Shown: positions 48,798 to 58,688, counted from the first letter of the stretch. The stretch is DNA of 64,000 nucleotides from Paenibacillus lupini (GCF_011761355.1 NZ_JAASRW010000001.1:992001-1056000), one strand, 5' to 3'. Program-made: numbers and translations. The notes: generated from the sequence alone by a model not told the origin.

Positions 48798-51440
48798 ATG
48801 AAATCCAAACGGACGGTGACCGGATTGTTCTTGTCGCTGGTTCTGTTGTCCGCAGCATTCCCGTTGCCGGCAGCAGCAACAGCAGCGGCGCCTGCTGGAG
48901 GAAACATGATCTCAGCAGCAGATTACGGCGCGAACGGCCAGGATGGTCTGGACGATAGGGCAGCAATTCAAGCGGCAGTGGATGCGGCTTCGGCTGGCGA
49001 TACCGTTCTTATTCCGAAGGGTACGTATCAGTTGTCAGGCACGGTGATGGGAAAGTCGGACGTTTCCATTAGAGGCGAGAAACGAGATAAGACGATCATT
49101 CAGTTCACCTCAGAAGCAGATACATACATGTTCTACCTTCATAATGTAACGAACGCTTCGGTATCAGACTTGACGTTGGATGCAGGGCAGAGCCAGATTG
49201 CAATGTCGGCTGTCGTGTCCGAAGGCGGTAGCAAAAACAAGATGAACAATCTTAAAGTTCAGAACTTTATCGCGACGGAAGGCTTTGGCCCGCATGCCTT
49301 GTACGTGGTAGGTTCGACTCATGTGAGCATTACGAATAATAAGATCACTAATATTGGAACCGCTTCCATTTGGGGTGCAGGCGTTCGTGCAGGCTGGGGT
49401 TCGTCGAATGTGCTGGTCGAGAATAACGTCATCGCGGATACAGGACGCGGTGGCATTCTTGTCAACGACGATAGTCCAGGTGCTGTCATTCGTTCCAACA
49501 AAATAACTGGCTCAGGATTGAAGGAGCACGGCTTGTCTATTGAACTGCATACGAACGTGGATAACTCCATCATTGAGGACAATGTAGTTGATTTCTGGAT
49601 CAGCGCAGTTCGTTCCGACACTGTGGCGGTTCGCCGAAACGTCGTGAAACCAACAGACGGCAGGGTAGGCAGTATCGGTCTTGAGGTAATGGCAGACAAC
49701 GCTGTAACAACTGACAATATCGTAGACGGAGGCCAGCAGGTTGGTATCCAGCAATCTCCGGGTACCGGTCATCAGCTTTGGGGCTATAACGTCGTCAAAA
49801 ATATGGTCATGTGGGGAATGCAGCTGCAGGGCGAAGGTACAGGGGAAATCGAGCAGTTCCAATATTTCTACAAGAACAGCTTTATTAATACACAGGAGGG
49901 TAACCCTGCCGCTGCGTATCCGGGTTATGACGGGAACGGTGTACGGATTCATGGCAGCTCGCAAAACCTGACGTTCGACAGTAATATAATCTCGGGCAAT
50001 GGGCGTAAAGGCATCGAATTCACAGGAGCAGCGGGCGTCGACCGGCTTAGCTTCATCAATAATATTGTTACGGGCAACAAAGACGTCGCCGTTGATCCAT
50101 ATCCATCTGCGGCTGGACACCTGGAATGGAAAGGGAATATCGTACTTCGCAACGGCAGTAACGAGCAGCCGGTATCGCGCGGCTTTACCAATCCAAAGCC
50201 GACTGCGGATTTCGAAACACCAACTCTCGTACGTGTCGGCGAACCGGTTACGTTCGTGAACAAATCGAAGGACAACGGCTCCATATCGCATCAGCTGTGG
50301 GACTTTGGTGCTGGACTTCCGAGTGCAAGCAAACAGCCTACCTACGTATACGACCGGCTTGGCGCATATCGAGTGACATTGGTCGTCTGGGATAACGAAG
50401 GACGCGCCAGCCTTAAGGAACGTATCGTGCTCGTGCGTCCAGGTAAGCCGGATACACAAGCACCGTCTGTTCCAAGTGGTCTCGTCTCGCCATTGCAAAC
50501 CGATGAGACGATTGCTCTGAGCTGGAATTCGGCAGCGGACAACGTTGGGGTCGTCAGCTACGATGTGTATGTGGATGGGACGCTTGCTGGATCTACTGCT
50601 CCGGGAGAATTGACCTATCTCGTAAACGGGCTTTCCCCTTTGACAACATACAGCATTACACTCCGTGCCAAAGATGCTGCGGGCAACATATCTCCTCCAA
50701 GTGCAGCGCTGACGGTTGTAACCGAGGCACCCGATGCAGAGCCTCCAAGCAAGCCGGCTGGTCTGACCGCTGCTACAAGCGGATCGACAAGCGTCAGCCT
50801 GAGCTGGATGGCGTCTACTGATAATAAGGAGGTTGCGGGATATGAGGTCTATCGAGGCGGTAATCTGATCGGGACGACAACAGGTTTAACCTATGAGGCA
50901 ACAGGCTTGATGCCAGGAACATCGAATACGTTCACAGTCAAGGCGAAGGACGCTGCAGCTAACACTTCCGAAGTAAGTGATCCGGCTACGGCCGTTCAAG
51001 CCGCGCCTCTTGGCGATGTGTATTTGAGCGATTATAACTGGGACAGCGGAACCGCGGGCTGGGGCAGCATCATGCGAGACAAATCCTCTGACGGCAGGCC
51101 AATTACACTAAATGGCGTCGAATACCCTAAAGGACTCGGCACGCATGCCGCTTCAGAAATCGTCTACACGGTAGGTGGAGCGTACAGCCGTTTCCTCGCT
51201 AAGGTAGGCGTGGACGACGAGACGTATGGCAACGGAGCAGTATCCTTTGAGGTATGGCTTGATGGCGTGCTTGCTTACAACAGCGGCGTCTTGACCGCAT
51301 ATTCGGAGACAGCATCGATCGATCTGGATATCAGTGGTGCGCAGGTTCTTAAGCTGGTCGTTACAGATGGCAGCAACGGCACCGATTGGGATCATGCGGA
51401 TTGGGGAGATGCCCACATCGTATTCGACAGCGGCGAATAG
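48798..51440 (+). CDS. Secreted pectate-lyase-3-type beta-helix protein with PKD, FN3 and NPCBM modules
   Basis: 880 residues from the ATG at 48798, 9 bases after AAGGAGAG. A signal peptide (about 1-30, ending AAATA) is followed by the Pectate_lyase_3 start ISAADYGANGQDGLDDRAAIQAAVDAA and parallel beta-helix repeats to about residue 470 (many xxVxxNxIxx turns). Then come a PKD-like domain (about 475-550), two fibronectin type III domains (about 555-740), and a C-terminal NPCBM-type carbohydrate-binding domain (about 745-880, WGSIMRDKSSDGRPITLNG and YPKGLGTHAASEIVY). It probably binds or cleaves an extracellular polysaccharide. It is paralogous to the next gene. Confidence 0.85.
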   Translation: MKSKRTVTGLFLSLVLLSAAFPLPAAATAAAPAGGNMISAADYGANGQDGLDDRAAIQAAVDAASAGDTVLIPKGTYQLSGTVMGKSDVSIRGEKRDKTIIQFTSEADTYMFYLHNVTNASVSDLTLDAGQSQIAMSAVVSEGGSKNKMNNLKVQNFIATEGFGPHALYVVGSTHVSITNNKITNIGTASIWGAGVRAGWGSSNVLVENNVIADTGRGGILVNDDSPGAVIRSNKITGSGLKEHGLSIELHTNVDNSIIEDNVVDFWISAVRSDTVAVRRNVVKPTDGRVGSIGLEVMADNAVTTDNIVDGGQQVGIQQSPGTGHQLWGYNVVKNMVMWGMQLQGEGTGEIEQFQYFYKNSFINTQEGNPAAAYPGYDGNGVRIHGSSQNLTFDSNIISGNGRKGIEFTGAAGVDRLSFINNIVTGNKDVAVDPYPSAAGHLEWKGNIVLRNGSNEQPVSRGFTNPKPTADFETPTLVRVGEPVTFVNKSKDNGSISHQLWDFGAGLPSASKQPTYVYDRLGAYRVTLVVWDNEGRASLKERIVLVRPGKPDTQAPSVPSGLVSPLQTDETIALSWNSAADNVGVVSYDVYVDGTLAGSTAPGELTYLVNGLSPLTTYSITLRAKDAAGNISPPSAALTVVTEAPDAEPPSKPAGLTAATSGSTSVSLSWMASTDNKEVAGYEVYRGGNLIGTTTGLTYEATGLMPGTSNTFTVKAKDAAANTSEVSDPATAVQAAPLGDVYLSDYNWDSGTAGWGSIMRDKSSDGRPITLNGVEYPKGLGTHAASEIVYTVGGAYSRFLAKVGVDDETYGNGAVSFEVWLDGVLAYNSGVLTAYSETASIDLDISGAQVLKLVVTDGSNGTDWDHADWGDAHIVFDSGE

Positions 51441-51638
51441 AGACGAGGCAAGTGATTTCTAGAAGACGTATGGAGCAAGGAAGCCGTACCATCATGGACG
51501 GCTCCTTGGATCCATTGTCTTGAATGAAGGGAGGTGAGTAATGAACCATAATGCCTAGCATCAGAGAGGAAGCTCTTTACGGGTTAGCCGTAAATGTCTG
51601 CATGTCATTATTCTTATGTAGAAAGCGAGAGTGAACTC

Positions 51639-54600
51639 ATGAAACAAGCGAAGTCATTAAAGACATCTAAGGCGAACAAAAAAATGGTAAGTCTCTTATG
51701 CTCGGCGGCCTTGCTGCTTCCCCTCATACCGGCAACGACTGCTTATGCTGCATCCTTAGACGTTACTTCTTATGGCGCTAACGGCACCGACACAGGTGAC
51801 GACAGTGCGGCCTTCCAAGCTGCCGTCAATGCAGCGTCCAGCGGTGATACGGTATTTATCCCGAACGGCACGTATTACCTGAATAGTGCGGTGAGCGGAA
51901 AGTCAGGTGTCAAAATTACAGGCCAAAGCCGTGATAATACGATTATCGAATACTCTTCTTCGACGGCTAATACGTTCTTCTCTCTCTACAACTTGTCCGG
52001 TGCCGAAGTGTCTTCAATGACACTCGACGCTAACAACAGCACGGTACCGCAATCTGCGGTTGTTTCGGAGAATGGCAGCGGCAATAAAATATTGAATCTC
52101 AAGGTAAAAGATTTTGGGATGTCTTCCGGCTTTGGTCCATTCGCGTTGTATGGGGTCAACACAGACAATTTGACGATCAAAGACAACGTCGTTACGAACA
52201 TTGGCGTCAATTCGGACTGGGGCGGCGGTGTGCGCGTAGGCTGGGGTTCAGATCACTCTCTGATCGAAAATAACTATGTCGCAGACACGGGCCGTGGCGG
52301 GATTTTCGTCAACGATGACAGCCCTTATGCAATCGTACGTGGTAATACGGTCACCGGTACCGGTCAACAGATGGAAGGTCTCGGCATCGAGCTACATACC
52401 AACGTCGATTATTCTCTAGTTGAGAACAATACGGTCGACCACTGGATCAGCACAGTACGCTCTGCCTATATCGCGGTCCGCAACAACTATGTGGGGTCGA
52501 GCACAACAGTGGGCAATATGGGTCTCGAAGTCATGGTCGATCATGGCGTCACTTCCGGTAACTTAGTCGACGGCGGCCAGCAGGTTGGCATGCAGCAATC
52601 ACCGGGTACGGGATACCAGCTCTGGAACTATAATACGGTCCAGAACATGGTGATGTGGGGGATGCAGCTGCAGGGTGAAGGAACGGGGCAGACGGAGCAA
52701 TTTCAATATTTCTACAAAAACACGTTCAAAGACGGTGCGTCCGGAAATCCTGCTGCAGCATATCAGGGGTATGACGGCAACGCAATCCGTATTCATGGCA
52801 ATACGCAAAATATTACGTTCGACAGCAACACAATTACGAACAACGGCCGCAAAGCAATTGAAATTACGACTGCTGGCGGAACGGATCGCCTCAGCTTCAT
52901 TAACAACACGATTACGAATAATGGCGGACCGTCTATTGACCAGTATCCATCCTCTGCGTCAAATCTGGAGTGGAGCAACAATACCGTCAGTGGTAACGGC
53001 ACGGATACGCAGCTTACAAGCAGGGGCTTCAGTGATCCGAAGCCAGTCGCTAACTTCACAGCTCCTCTAACTGTGCAGCTTGGTCAATCCGTGACCTTCA
53101 CAAACACGTCGACCGATAACGGTACAATCGTCGAGAATCTGTGGGATCTTGGCGAAGGCCTGCCAGTCACAACTGCCAGCCCAACGTATACGTACCAGAA
53201 GCCAGGAACGTACCAAGTTATTCTCGGCGTATGGGATAACGGCGGTCGTGCCAGCGTGAAGGAACAGACGATTACGGTAAACGCAGGACCTCCAGATACG
53301 ACGGCGCCAACAACACCAACGAATTTGACGTCCCCATCGAAAACAGATACGACCGTTACATTGACATGGACGGCCTCAACGGACAATATCGGTATTGCCG
53401 GTTATGACGTTTACAAAGATGGTGTATTGGCTGGTTCAACGGTAGGTTCCACTACAACTTCGTTTACAGTGAGCGGCTTAACCTCTAATACGGCTTACAC
53501 CTTCAAGGTGAGAGCGAAGGATGCCTCCGGCAACACATCGGCGCAGAGCAGCGCGATCAGTGTGACGACTAGCTCGATTCCGACACCGGTATGGGTGCCT
53601 TGTGCAGGCGAGAACAATCAATGCAGCTTCACAGGCACGAAGGACGTACGCTACGGTGCAGCAGGCAGCTACCATTACGGCACTTATACCAACGGGGTAA
53701 TGTGCAGCAACAACACTTTTGGTGATCCGGCTCCGGGGCAATATAAATCATGTGATGTGAACATGGCGGTTGGTGGTGGAGGCGGTGATACACAGGCTCC
53801 TACGGCTCCAGCAGCTCTTACTTCGCCATCAAAAACATCAAACAGCATCAATCTATCATGGAGCGCCTCGACGGACAATGTCGGAGTGACGGGTTATGAG
53901 ATTTACAATGGAGGGACACTTGCTGGTTCGACTACTGGCGCGACTTCGTTCAACTTAACAGGTCTCTCTCCAAGCACGGCATACAGCTTTACAGTGAAAG
54001 CAAAGGACGATGCAGGTAATGTTTCGGCGGCTAGCTCCGCGCTTAATGTAACAACGAATGCATCAGCTGGTGATACGCAGGCTCCTACAGCTCCTACGGG
54101 ACTTACTTCGCCATCCAAAACATCATTCAGCGTCAGCCTGTCATGGACGGCCTCGACGGACAATGTAGGCGTAACAGGCTATGAAGTGTATAACGGCTCA
54201 ACGCTTGCAGGCACAACAACCAGTACGACGTCGTTCAACGTAACAGGACTGTCGCCAAGTACGGCGTACAGCTTCACCGTGAAAGCGAAGGACGCTGCAG
54301 GCAATGTTTCAGCTGCCAGCTCCGCGCTGAACGTGACGACAAACGCGTCGGGCGGTACAACAACTACCGGCTCCATTACGCGTGAATACTGGACGAATAT
54401 TACGGGCAGCACAATTGCCAGCATCCCAACTAGCACAGCTCCTACGGGCACCAGCTCGTTGACTAGCTTCCAAGCACCTTCGAACTGGGGTGACAATTAC
54501 GGCACGCGCATCCGTGGTTATATCGTCCCAACCGTAACGGGTACGTACCAATTCTCGATCGCTGGCGATAATAACAGCGTGCTGTACCTCAGCACGAATG

Positions 54601-54839
54601 ACAATCCAGCGAATAAGACTCAAATCGGGGAAGTTGTCGACTGGGTGAACGAGCTGAGCTGGACGCAAAATTCTGGCCAGCAGTCCGGTCAGATTACACT
54701 GACAGCCGGTCAACGCTACTATGTCGAAGTCCTGCACAAAGAAGAGGGCGGCGGAGATCATCTTGCGGTTGGCTGGAAGACACCTGGCAGCTCCACCTAT
54801 TCGGTCATCGGCGGGGCTAATCTGGCGCCAATTCAATAA
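51639..54839 (+). CDS. Secreted beta-helix protein, paralogue 2, with PKD, three FN3 and PA14 modules
   Basis: 1066 residues; the ATG at 51639 precedes a clear signal peptide (MVSLLCSAALLLPLIPATTAYA), with a weak site (GCGAGAG). Domains: Pectate_lyase_3/beta-helix (about 40-465), a PKD-like domain, and FN3 (about 550-645). A Cys-containing insert of about 50 residues follows (VPCAGENNQCSFTGTKDVRYGA near 648, seen in Paenibacillus carbohydrate enzymes), then two nearly identical FN3 domains (about 715-905) and a C-terminal PA14 domain (about 910-1066, REYWTNITGSTIASI...GYIVPTVTGTYQFSI). The helix domain closely matches that of the gene at 48798, so the pair arose by duplication, with C-terminal modules exchanged. 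Confidence 0.85.
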   Translation: MKQAKSLKTSKANKKMVSLLCSAALLLPLIPATTAYAASLDVTSYGANGTDTGDDSAAFQAAVNAASSGDTVFIPNGTYYLNSAVSGKSGVKITGQSRDNTIIEYSSSTANTFFSLYNLSGAEVSSMTLDANNSTVPQSAVVSENGSGNKILNLKVKDFGMSSGFGPFALYGVNTDNLTIKDNVVTNIGVNSDWGGGVRVGWGSDHSLIENNYVADTGRGGIFVNDDSPYAIVRGNTVTGTGQQMEGLGIELHTNVDYSLVENNTVDHWISTVRSAYIAVRNNYVGSSTTVGNMGLEVMVDHGVTSGNLVDGGQQVGMQQSPGTGYQLWNYNTVQNMVMWGMQLQGEGTGQTEQFQYFYKNTFKDGASGNPAAAYQGYDGNAIRIHGNTQNITFDSNTITNNGRKAIEITTAGGTDRLSFINNTITNNGGPSIDQYPSSASNLEWSNNTVSGNGTDTQLTSRGFSDPKPVANFTAPLTVQLGQSVTFTNTSTDNGTIVENLWDLGEGLPVTTASPTYTYQKPGTYQVILGVWDNGGRASVKEQTITVNAGPPDTTAPTTPTNLTSPSKTDTTVTLTWTASTDNIGIAGYDVYKDGVLAGSTVGSTTTSFTVSGLTSNTAYTFKVRAKDASGNTSAQSSAISVTTSSIPTPVWVPCAGENNQCSFTGTKDVRYGAAGSYHYGTYTNGVMCSNNTFGDPAPGQYKSCDVNMAVGGGGGDTQAPTAPAALTSPSKTSNSINLSWSASTDNVGVTGYEIYNGGTLAGSTTGATSFNLTGLSPSTAYSFTVKAKDDAGNVSAASSALNVTTNASAGDTQAPTAPTGLTSPSKTSFSVSLSWTASTDNVGVTGYEVYNGSTLAGTTTSTTSFNVTGLSPSTAYSFTVKAKDAAGNVSAASSALNVTTNASGGTTTTGSITREYWTNITGSTIASIPTSTAPTGTSSLTSFQAPSNWGDNYGTRIRGYIVPTVTGTYQFSIAGDNNSVLYLSTNDNPANKTQIGEVVDWVNELSWTQNSGQQSGQITLTAGQRYYVEVLHKEEGGGDHLAVGWKTPGSSTYSVIGGANLAPIQ
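53785..54347 (+). repeat. Tandem FN3 domain duplication
   Basis: Two consecutive units of about 280 bases begin near 53785 and 54069. They encode near-identical domains (shared STDNVGVTGYE, LSPSTAYSFTVKAKD and GNVSAASSALNVTTNAS), consistent with a recent internal duplication. Confidence 0.7.
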
Positions 54840-54856
54840 AAAGATGGATGAGTGAA

Positions 54857-54894
54857 TCGCAAGCGACGAGAGGTCGCTTGCGATTTTCTTTTTG
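54857..54894. terminator. Terminator between convergent genes
   Basis: TCGCAAGCGAC-gaga-GTCGCTTGCGA, an 11-bp perfect stem followed by T residues on the plus strand. Confidence 0.85.
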
Positions 54895-54912
54895 TGCCTG
54901 CAGCGATTAAAT

Positions 54913-56004
54913 CTACTGATCTGTTTTTACCAGCTTTCGTTTCGCAGAGGTTACAATCCACAGGCATAGTGGAATGGCTATCGCGCAAACGGGAATAGCG
55001 ATGGTTTCCCAAAATTTCTGCAGCAGCATTATCGTTGCTTCATTGGGGATGCTGAGCGCAATGATAAAGATGACTGGAGCACTAAACCACATCATGCGTT
55101 TCCATGACTTAATCCGAAACCACTGCCCCATTTCATAACTGGTCATGAACAAATACAAGGAGATTTTCGCGAACACGCCAAATATCCAAATAAAGATGAC
55201 GAGAATATCCAGGTTCTGAATGAAATTTAAAATGTTGATCGACCGAACCAGCATAAAATAGGGGAATCTGAGCTCCTGTGCAACCGCTGTGCCGAATACC
55301 ATCAGCACCATAATCGTAGTTATAATGAGCATGATTCCGGTCATCCAGACGCTTGCCATAGTCTTCTTTAGGATGTGCTTGGAATTGGAGAGGAATGACA
55401 ATAGAACCAGCAGCATAAATGATTCGCCAAGAAATGAAGATGGGGCGAGGGAGGCACTGATAATTTCTTTCAGGCTCGCATCACCCATGACCGGCAGCAA
55501 ACTTCTCCATTTCGCGTTCGATATATTAAGCAGTAAACTGACCAGCAGCGTGATGATCGTCACAGGTCCTGCTATTTCGCAAAAGCGTCCGATTCCCGTA
55601 ATCCCGCTGGTGCTTGTTAAATAAATAGCAGCTCCCAAAATCATCACCATCAGCACCCATACTGGTGTTTGATCCAGCAGGACAAGATGAATGAAGTCTG
55701 CAAAGGAACGAAGCACATCTCCCGATAGAATAAACCACGCTGTAAAATAGGGGATGGTGATGATTTTGCCAAGCCAAGAACCTAGCAGTTCTTGACTAAA
55801 TTGGGTTAAGCTTTGACCGGGATGCTGCATCCCTACTTTGACTACCAGATAGGTGATAGCACCACCTAGGACACAGGACAAGAGCATGGACATCCAAGCA
55901 TCTTGTTTGGCTATTTCCACAGCAGGCGAGATACGCAGCCAAATAGCCATCACCACTTCAACAGTTGCAACGATCCAGAATATTTGCCACCCCGTTAATT
56001 TCAT
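54913..56004 (-). CDS. Spore germination permease, GerAB family (receptor B subunit), locus 4
   Basis: 363 residues read from 56004. Membrane protein with about 10 helices and the KQDAWMSMLLSCVLGGAITYLVVKVGMQHPG segment typical of GerB permeases. It is the third gene of an A-C-B operon on the minus strand, 33 bases after the C gene. The ATG has GAAAGGACCGAGGAT as ribosome site. Confidence 0.92.
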   Translation of the reverse strand: MKLTGWQIFWIVATVEVVMAIWLRISPAVEIAKQDAWMSMLLSCVLGGAITYLVVKVGMQHPGQSLTQFSQELLGSWLGKIITIPYFTAWFILSGDVLRSFADFIHLVLLDQTPVWVLMVMILGAAIYLTSTSGITGIGRFCEIAGPVTIITLLVSLLLNISNAKWRSLLPVMGDASLKEIISASLAPSSFLGESFMLLVLLSFLSNSKHILKKTMASVWMTGIMLIITTIMVLMVFGTAVAQELRFPYFMLVRSINILNFIQNLDILVIFIWIFGVFAKISLYLFMTSYEMGQWFRIKSWKRMMWFSAPVIFIIALSIPNEATIMLLQKFWETIAIPVCAIAIPLCLWIVTSAKRKLVKTDQ

Positions 56005-56037
56005 ATCCTCGGTCCTTTCCTATGTACCTGCTGAATC

Positions 56038-57189
56038 TCACATCGAAGCGTTCGTTTGTCCCGGATCATGGTACCGAAGATGTACCTCCGCTGTAATCGT
56101 CATTTTGCTGAAAGTATCATTCCAATTCTTCTGTAAAGACTTCCATTCATGAGGATACTTCTGATGCACAAGCTCACCGAGTCCGAGTATATCTACCTTG
56201 TATTGCTTCTGAGCTTTCTGAATTAGCTTGACGACATCCCGCTCTGCTTCTTGACTCAACTTCTTTTGAATGGCTCCAAGATCCTGAGCCTCTGAAGGGT
56301 CAAGTGATGTATTGTTTTCCACAATGTTCCCGAATCCATGTAATTGGATATGCACGTGCATGCCTTGTGCGTCCTTCTCCACCCGAATGTGCCTCTTGGG
56401 TGACTTAACCCTTAAGCTGATGTTGCCTTCCTTTTGACTTTCAGATGTTGTCACGGTAAGTGTTTTTTGTCTGCCCTTAATCCAGTTCGCATAATAAGAT
56501 TCCTCAGGGTTCAAGAAACCGATTAAATGGAGTTCATGCTCTTTATCCAGTATCGCTGCCCCTGAGTAAATGAATTTCTTTTTGGAAGAGTTAGTACTAA
56601 TTGCTGGAAGCAATACGGCGCCTCCTTTCGGTAACGATTCACACAAAAATTCCCTATAGTAATAAGGCTTCATCCCGAGTGCCATTTGAACACTATACAG
56701 AGTCGTACTAATCAAAGCATCGAAGGTAGGCTCAGTAGCAAGGATATCCTTTGCCGTACCGCCTTTCACGATCCAAATCACCGATCTCATCTCCGACTTC
56801 GGGTTACGTACGATCATATCCAGATATTTAAGAAATCCCTGTCCCGCTACTCCTTGCTCTGCTATTCTCTGTCCGACCAGAATCGTTTGGCGATGGGCAT
56901 AAAATAAGGTGCGAGAGAGCTGCATTTGCAGATTCTGGCCCGCATCCATAAAATTTTTCCCGGTGGCGTTGACAACCACAAAGCTTCTTTTTTTACTGGG
57001 ACCATTATTTTCACCGCCTAAAGCAGCTGGGACTGCAATCTGGGAGCTTACTTCAAGCTGGCCATCCTGGCTCAAGTCGAGCCCTCCGCCGATAACAATT
57101 GCTAGTTGGTTGGGCTCCTTGAGATTCCAACAGCTGCTGGTTACGGCAGAGAAGACTAATAAGCAAATGATAATCATTGTTTTCTTCAT
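56038..57189 (-). CDS. Ger(x)C family germination lipoprotein (receptor C subunit), locus 4
   Basis: 383 residues from the ATG at 57189, after AGGGGGATCCATTG; an in-frame TTG sits at 57192. The signal peptide ends AVTSSC (Cys20), then WNLKEPNQLAIVIGGGLDLS. The C-terminal block has DILGLGELVHQKYPHEWKSLQKNW, the family's conserved end. Its phosphate-type N-terminal motif and EPNQLA replace the usual TEIN sequence, marking it as a divergent subtype. Sits between the A and B genes. Confidence 0.92.
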   Translation of the reverse strand: MKKTMIIICLLVFSAVTSSCWNLKEPNQLAIVIGGGLDLSQDGQLEVSSQIAVPAALGGENNGPSKKRSFVVVNATGKNFMDAGQNLQMQLSRTLFYAHRQTILVGQRIAEQGVAGQGFLKYLDMIVRNPKSEMRSVIWIVKGGTAKDILATEPTFDALISTTLYSVQMALGMKPYYYREFLCESLPKGGAVLLPAISTNSSKKKFIYSGAAILDKEHELHLIGFLNPEESYYANWIKGRQKTLTVTTSESQKEGNISLRVKSPKRHIRVEKDAQGMHVHIQLHGFGNIVENNTSLDPSEAQDLGAIQKKLSQEAERDVVKLIQKAQKQYKVDILGLGELVHQKYPHEWKSLQKNWNDTFSKMTITAEVHLRYHDPGQTNASM

Positions 57190-57221
57190 CAATGGATCCC
57201 CCTAACAATCAGGTGTATCTG

Positions 57222-58688
57222 CTAGCTCGTACCCTTACGAGGCCGTCTCCAAAAAACATCCTTCAACTTGCTCTTCTTCGTCGGCGCGATCGGCTGAAGA
57301 TATGGTGTTCCGAGCGGAGTCAAATGGATGAGGTGGATCATGATCAAAATCAAGCCAAGAGCCACACCAAACAGACCAAATACTCCAGATAGAATCAGCA
57401 GAGGAAACCTCAGCATTCTTAAGGGGTAACCGAAACGGTAACGCGGTATAACAAACGAGGAAATACCCGCCGCCGATACGACGATCACGATAGGTGCCGA
57501 AATAATCCCTGCCTGGACGGCAGCTTGACCGATTACCAATGCTCCCACGATGCTGACGAGCGGACCGATTTGCTGTGGAAGACGAATCCCGGCTTCCCTC
57601 AATCCTTCAAACATGAATTCCATCAAAAACACCTCAATGACCGTCGGAAAAGGGGATTGCTCCCTAAGACCCGTGATACTCATCATAAGTTTTGGCGGCA
57701 TCATTTCGGGATGATACGTGGTCAACGCGATATAAATGGAAGGGAATAGGATTGAAAAAAGAGCGAACAAATAACGGATCCAACGGTTCATGGTTACATA
57801 CAAAAAGCGTTCGTAGTAATCGTCCGGGGCTTGAAGTCCATCCCAGAACGTCATCGGCACGATCAGAACGATAGGAGATCCGTTAACGAAGACAGCTATT
57901 CGTCCTTCCATAAGTCCCGCGGATACGACATCTGCGCGTTCGGTGCTCATCATTTGCGGAAAAGGCGAATAGTTGGTGTCTTCAATATATTCTTCGATAT
58001 AACCAGATTCCAAGACACCTTGGATATCAATTGTCTCGATTCTTGACCTTACTTCTTCAAGCAAATTGTCTGATGCAAGACCTCGGATATAAGCGAGAAC
58101 AACATCGGTTTTCGTTAATTTGCCAATTTGAAAGGTTTCCATTTTAAGATCCGGCGTCACGATAATCCGTCTGAGCATGGTCGTATTCGTTCGCAGATGC
58201 TCGGTAAAGCTTTCGCGGGTGCCGCGCAGGGAAGCCTCCGTTGAAGGCTCTTCAATGGACCTTGTTTCAAACTGCGCGACATCAGCCAGAAGGATGGAAG
58301 TCTCACCATCAGCCAGGAACGCTACACTACCTTTTAAAATATGATCCGCAGCTTCTTCAAAGGAGGTTACTCGTTTGGTCTGGAGAGCTGCTACAAATTC
58401 TTGATCACACATTTGGGCAAGACTGTCTAATGCCCCAAGTCCTTGAGGAACTCCTTCATATATTAACGGTTTAAGGATACTGGACTGAACAAAATCTTTA
58501 TCGATCATGCCGTCGATGTACACCAGTAGAAGCTTGGCATCATTGTGCAGAGTTAGACGACGGAAGACCACATCAGAGCAGTGTTCAAATATGGAAATGA
58601 GTGTTTGTTCGTTCTCTTTGAGGTTAGAACTAACCGTCCGAGCGCTATTTTCTTGTGAAGGAATGCCTTCATTTGATGGCGTTGGCAA
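57222..58688 (-). CDS. Spore germination protein, GerA family (receptor A subunit), locus 4
   Basis: 488 residues from a TTG at 58688, after GTAGGTGCCATAA on the minus strand. N-terminal cytoplasmic domain with SIEEPSTEASLRGTRESF (about 144-161), then hydrophobic segments from about residue 279 (WIRYLFALFSILFPSIYIAL) to about 465. It is the first gene of the A-C-B operon. Divergent from cutC; a candidate sigma-G promoter lies just upstream. Confidence 0.93.
   Translation of the reverse strand: MPTPSNEGIPSQENSARTVSSNLKENEQTLISIFEHCSDVVFRRLTLHNDAKLLLVYIDGMIDKDFVQSSILKPLIYEGVPQGLGALDSLAQMCDQEFVAALQTKRVTSFEEAADHILKGSVAFLADGETSILLADVAQFETRSIEEPSTEASLRGTRESFTEHLRTNTTMLRRIIVTPDLKMETFQIGKLTKTDVVLAYIRGLASDNLLEEVRSRIETIDIQGVLESGYIEEYIEDTNYSPFPQMMSTERADVVSAGLMEGRIAVFVNGSPIVLIVPMTFWDGLQAPDDYYERFLYVTMNRWIRYLFALFSILFPSIYIALTTYHPEMMPPKLMMSITGLREQSPFPTVIEVFLMEFMFEGLREAGIRLPQQIGPLVSIVGALVIGQAAVQAGIISAPIVIVVSAAGISSFVIPRYRFGYPLRMLRFPLLILSGVFGLFGVALGLILIMIHLIHLTPLGTPYLQPIAPTKKSKLKDVFWRRPRKGTS

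Noticed and set aside
49512..50498. 328-residue open frame on the minus strand inside the beta-helix gene
   Set aside because: It is wholly antisense to a signal-peptide-bearing multidomain gene with clear domain homology, has no ribosome site, and its predicted protein looks compositionally random.
51478..51509. Hairpin AAGGAAGCCGT/ACGGCTCCTT between the two beta-helix genes
   Set aside because: It has a stem but no T run, so it was not called a terminator; it may still be an RNA-processing or partial termination site.
51541..51558. 5-codon frame after GGGAGGTGAGTA before the second beta-helix gene
   Set aside because: A good ribosome site but only five codons; could be chance, and no attenuator is visible.
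53785..54347. Repetitive sequence considered as a CRISPR or insertion repeat
   Set aside because: The repeats are in frame, encode FN3 domains and have no spacers or terminal inverted repeats.
54309..54836. 175-residue minus-strand frame opposite the PA14 domain
   Set aside because: Shadow of a repetitive coding region; the plus-strand domain order is clear.
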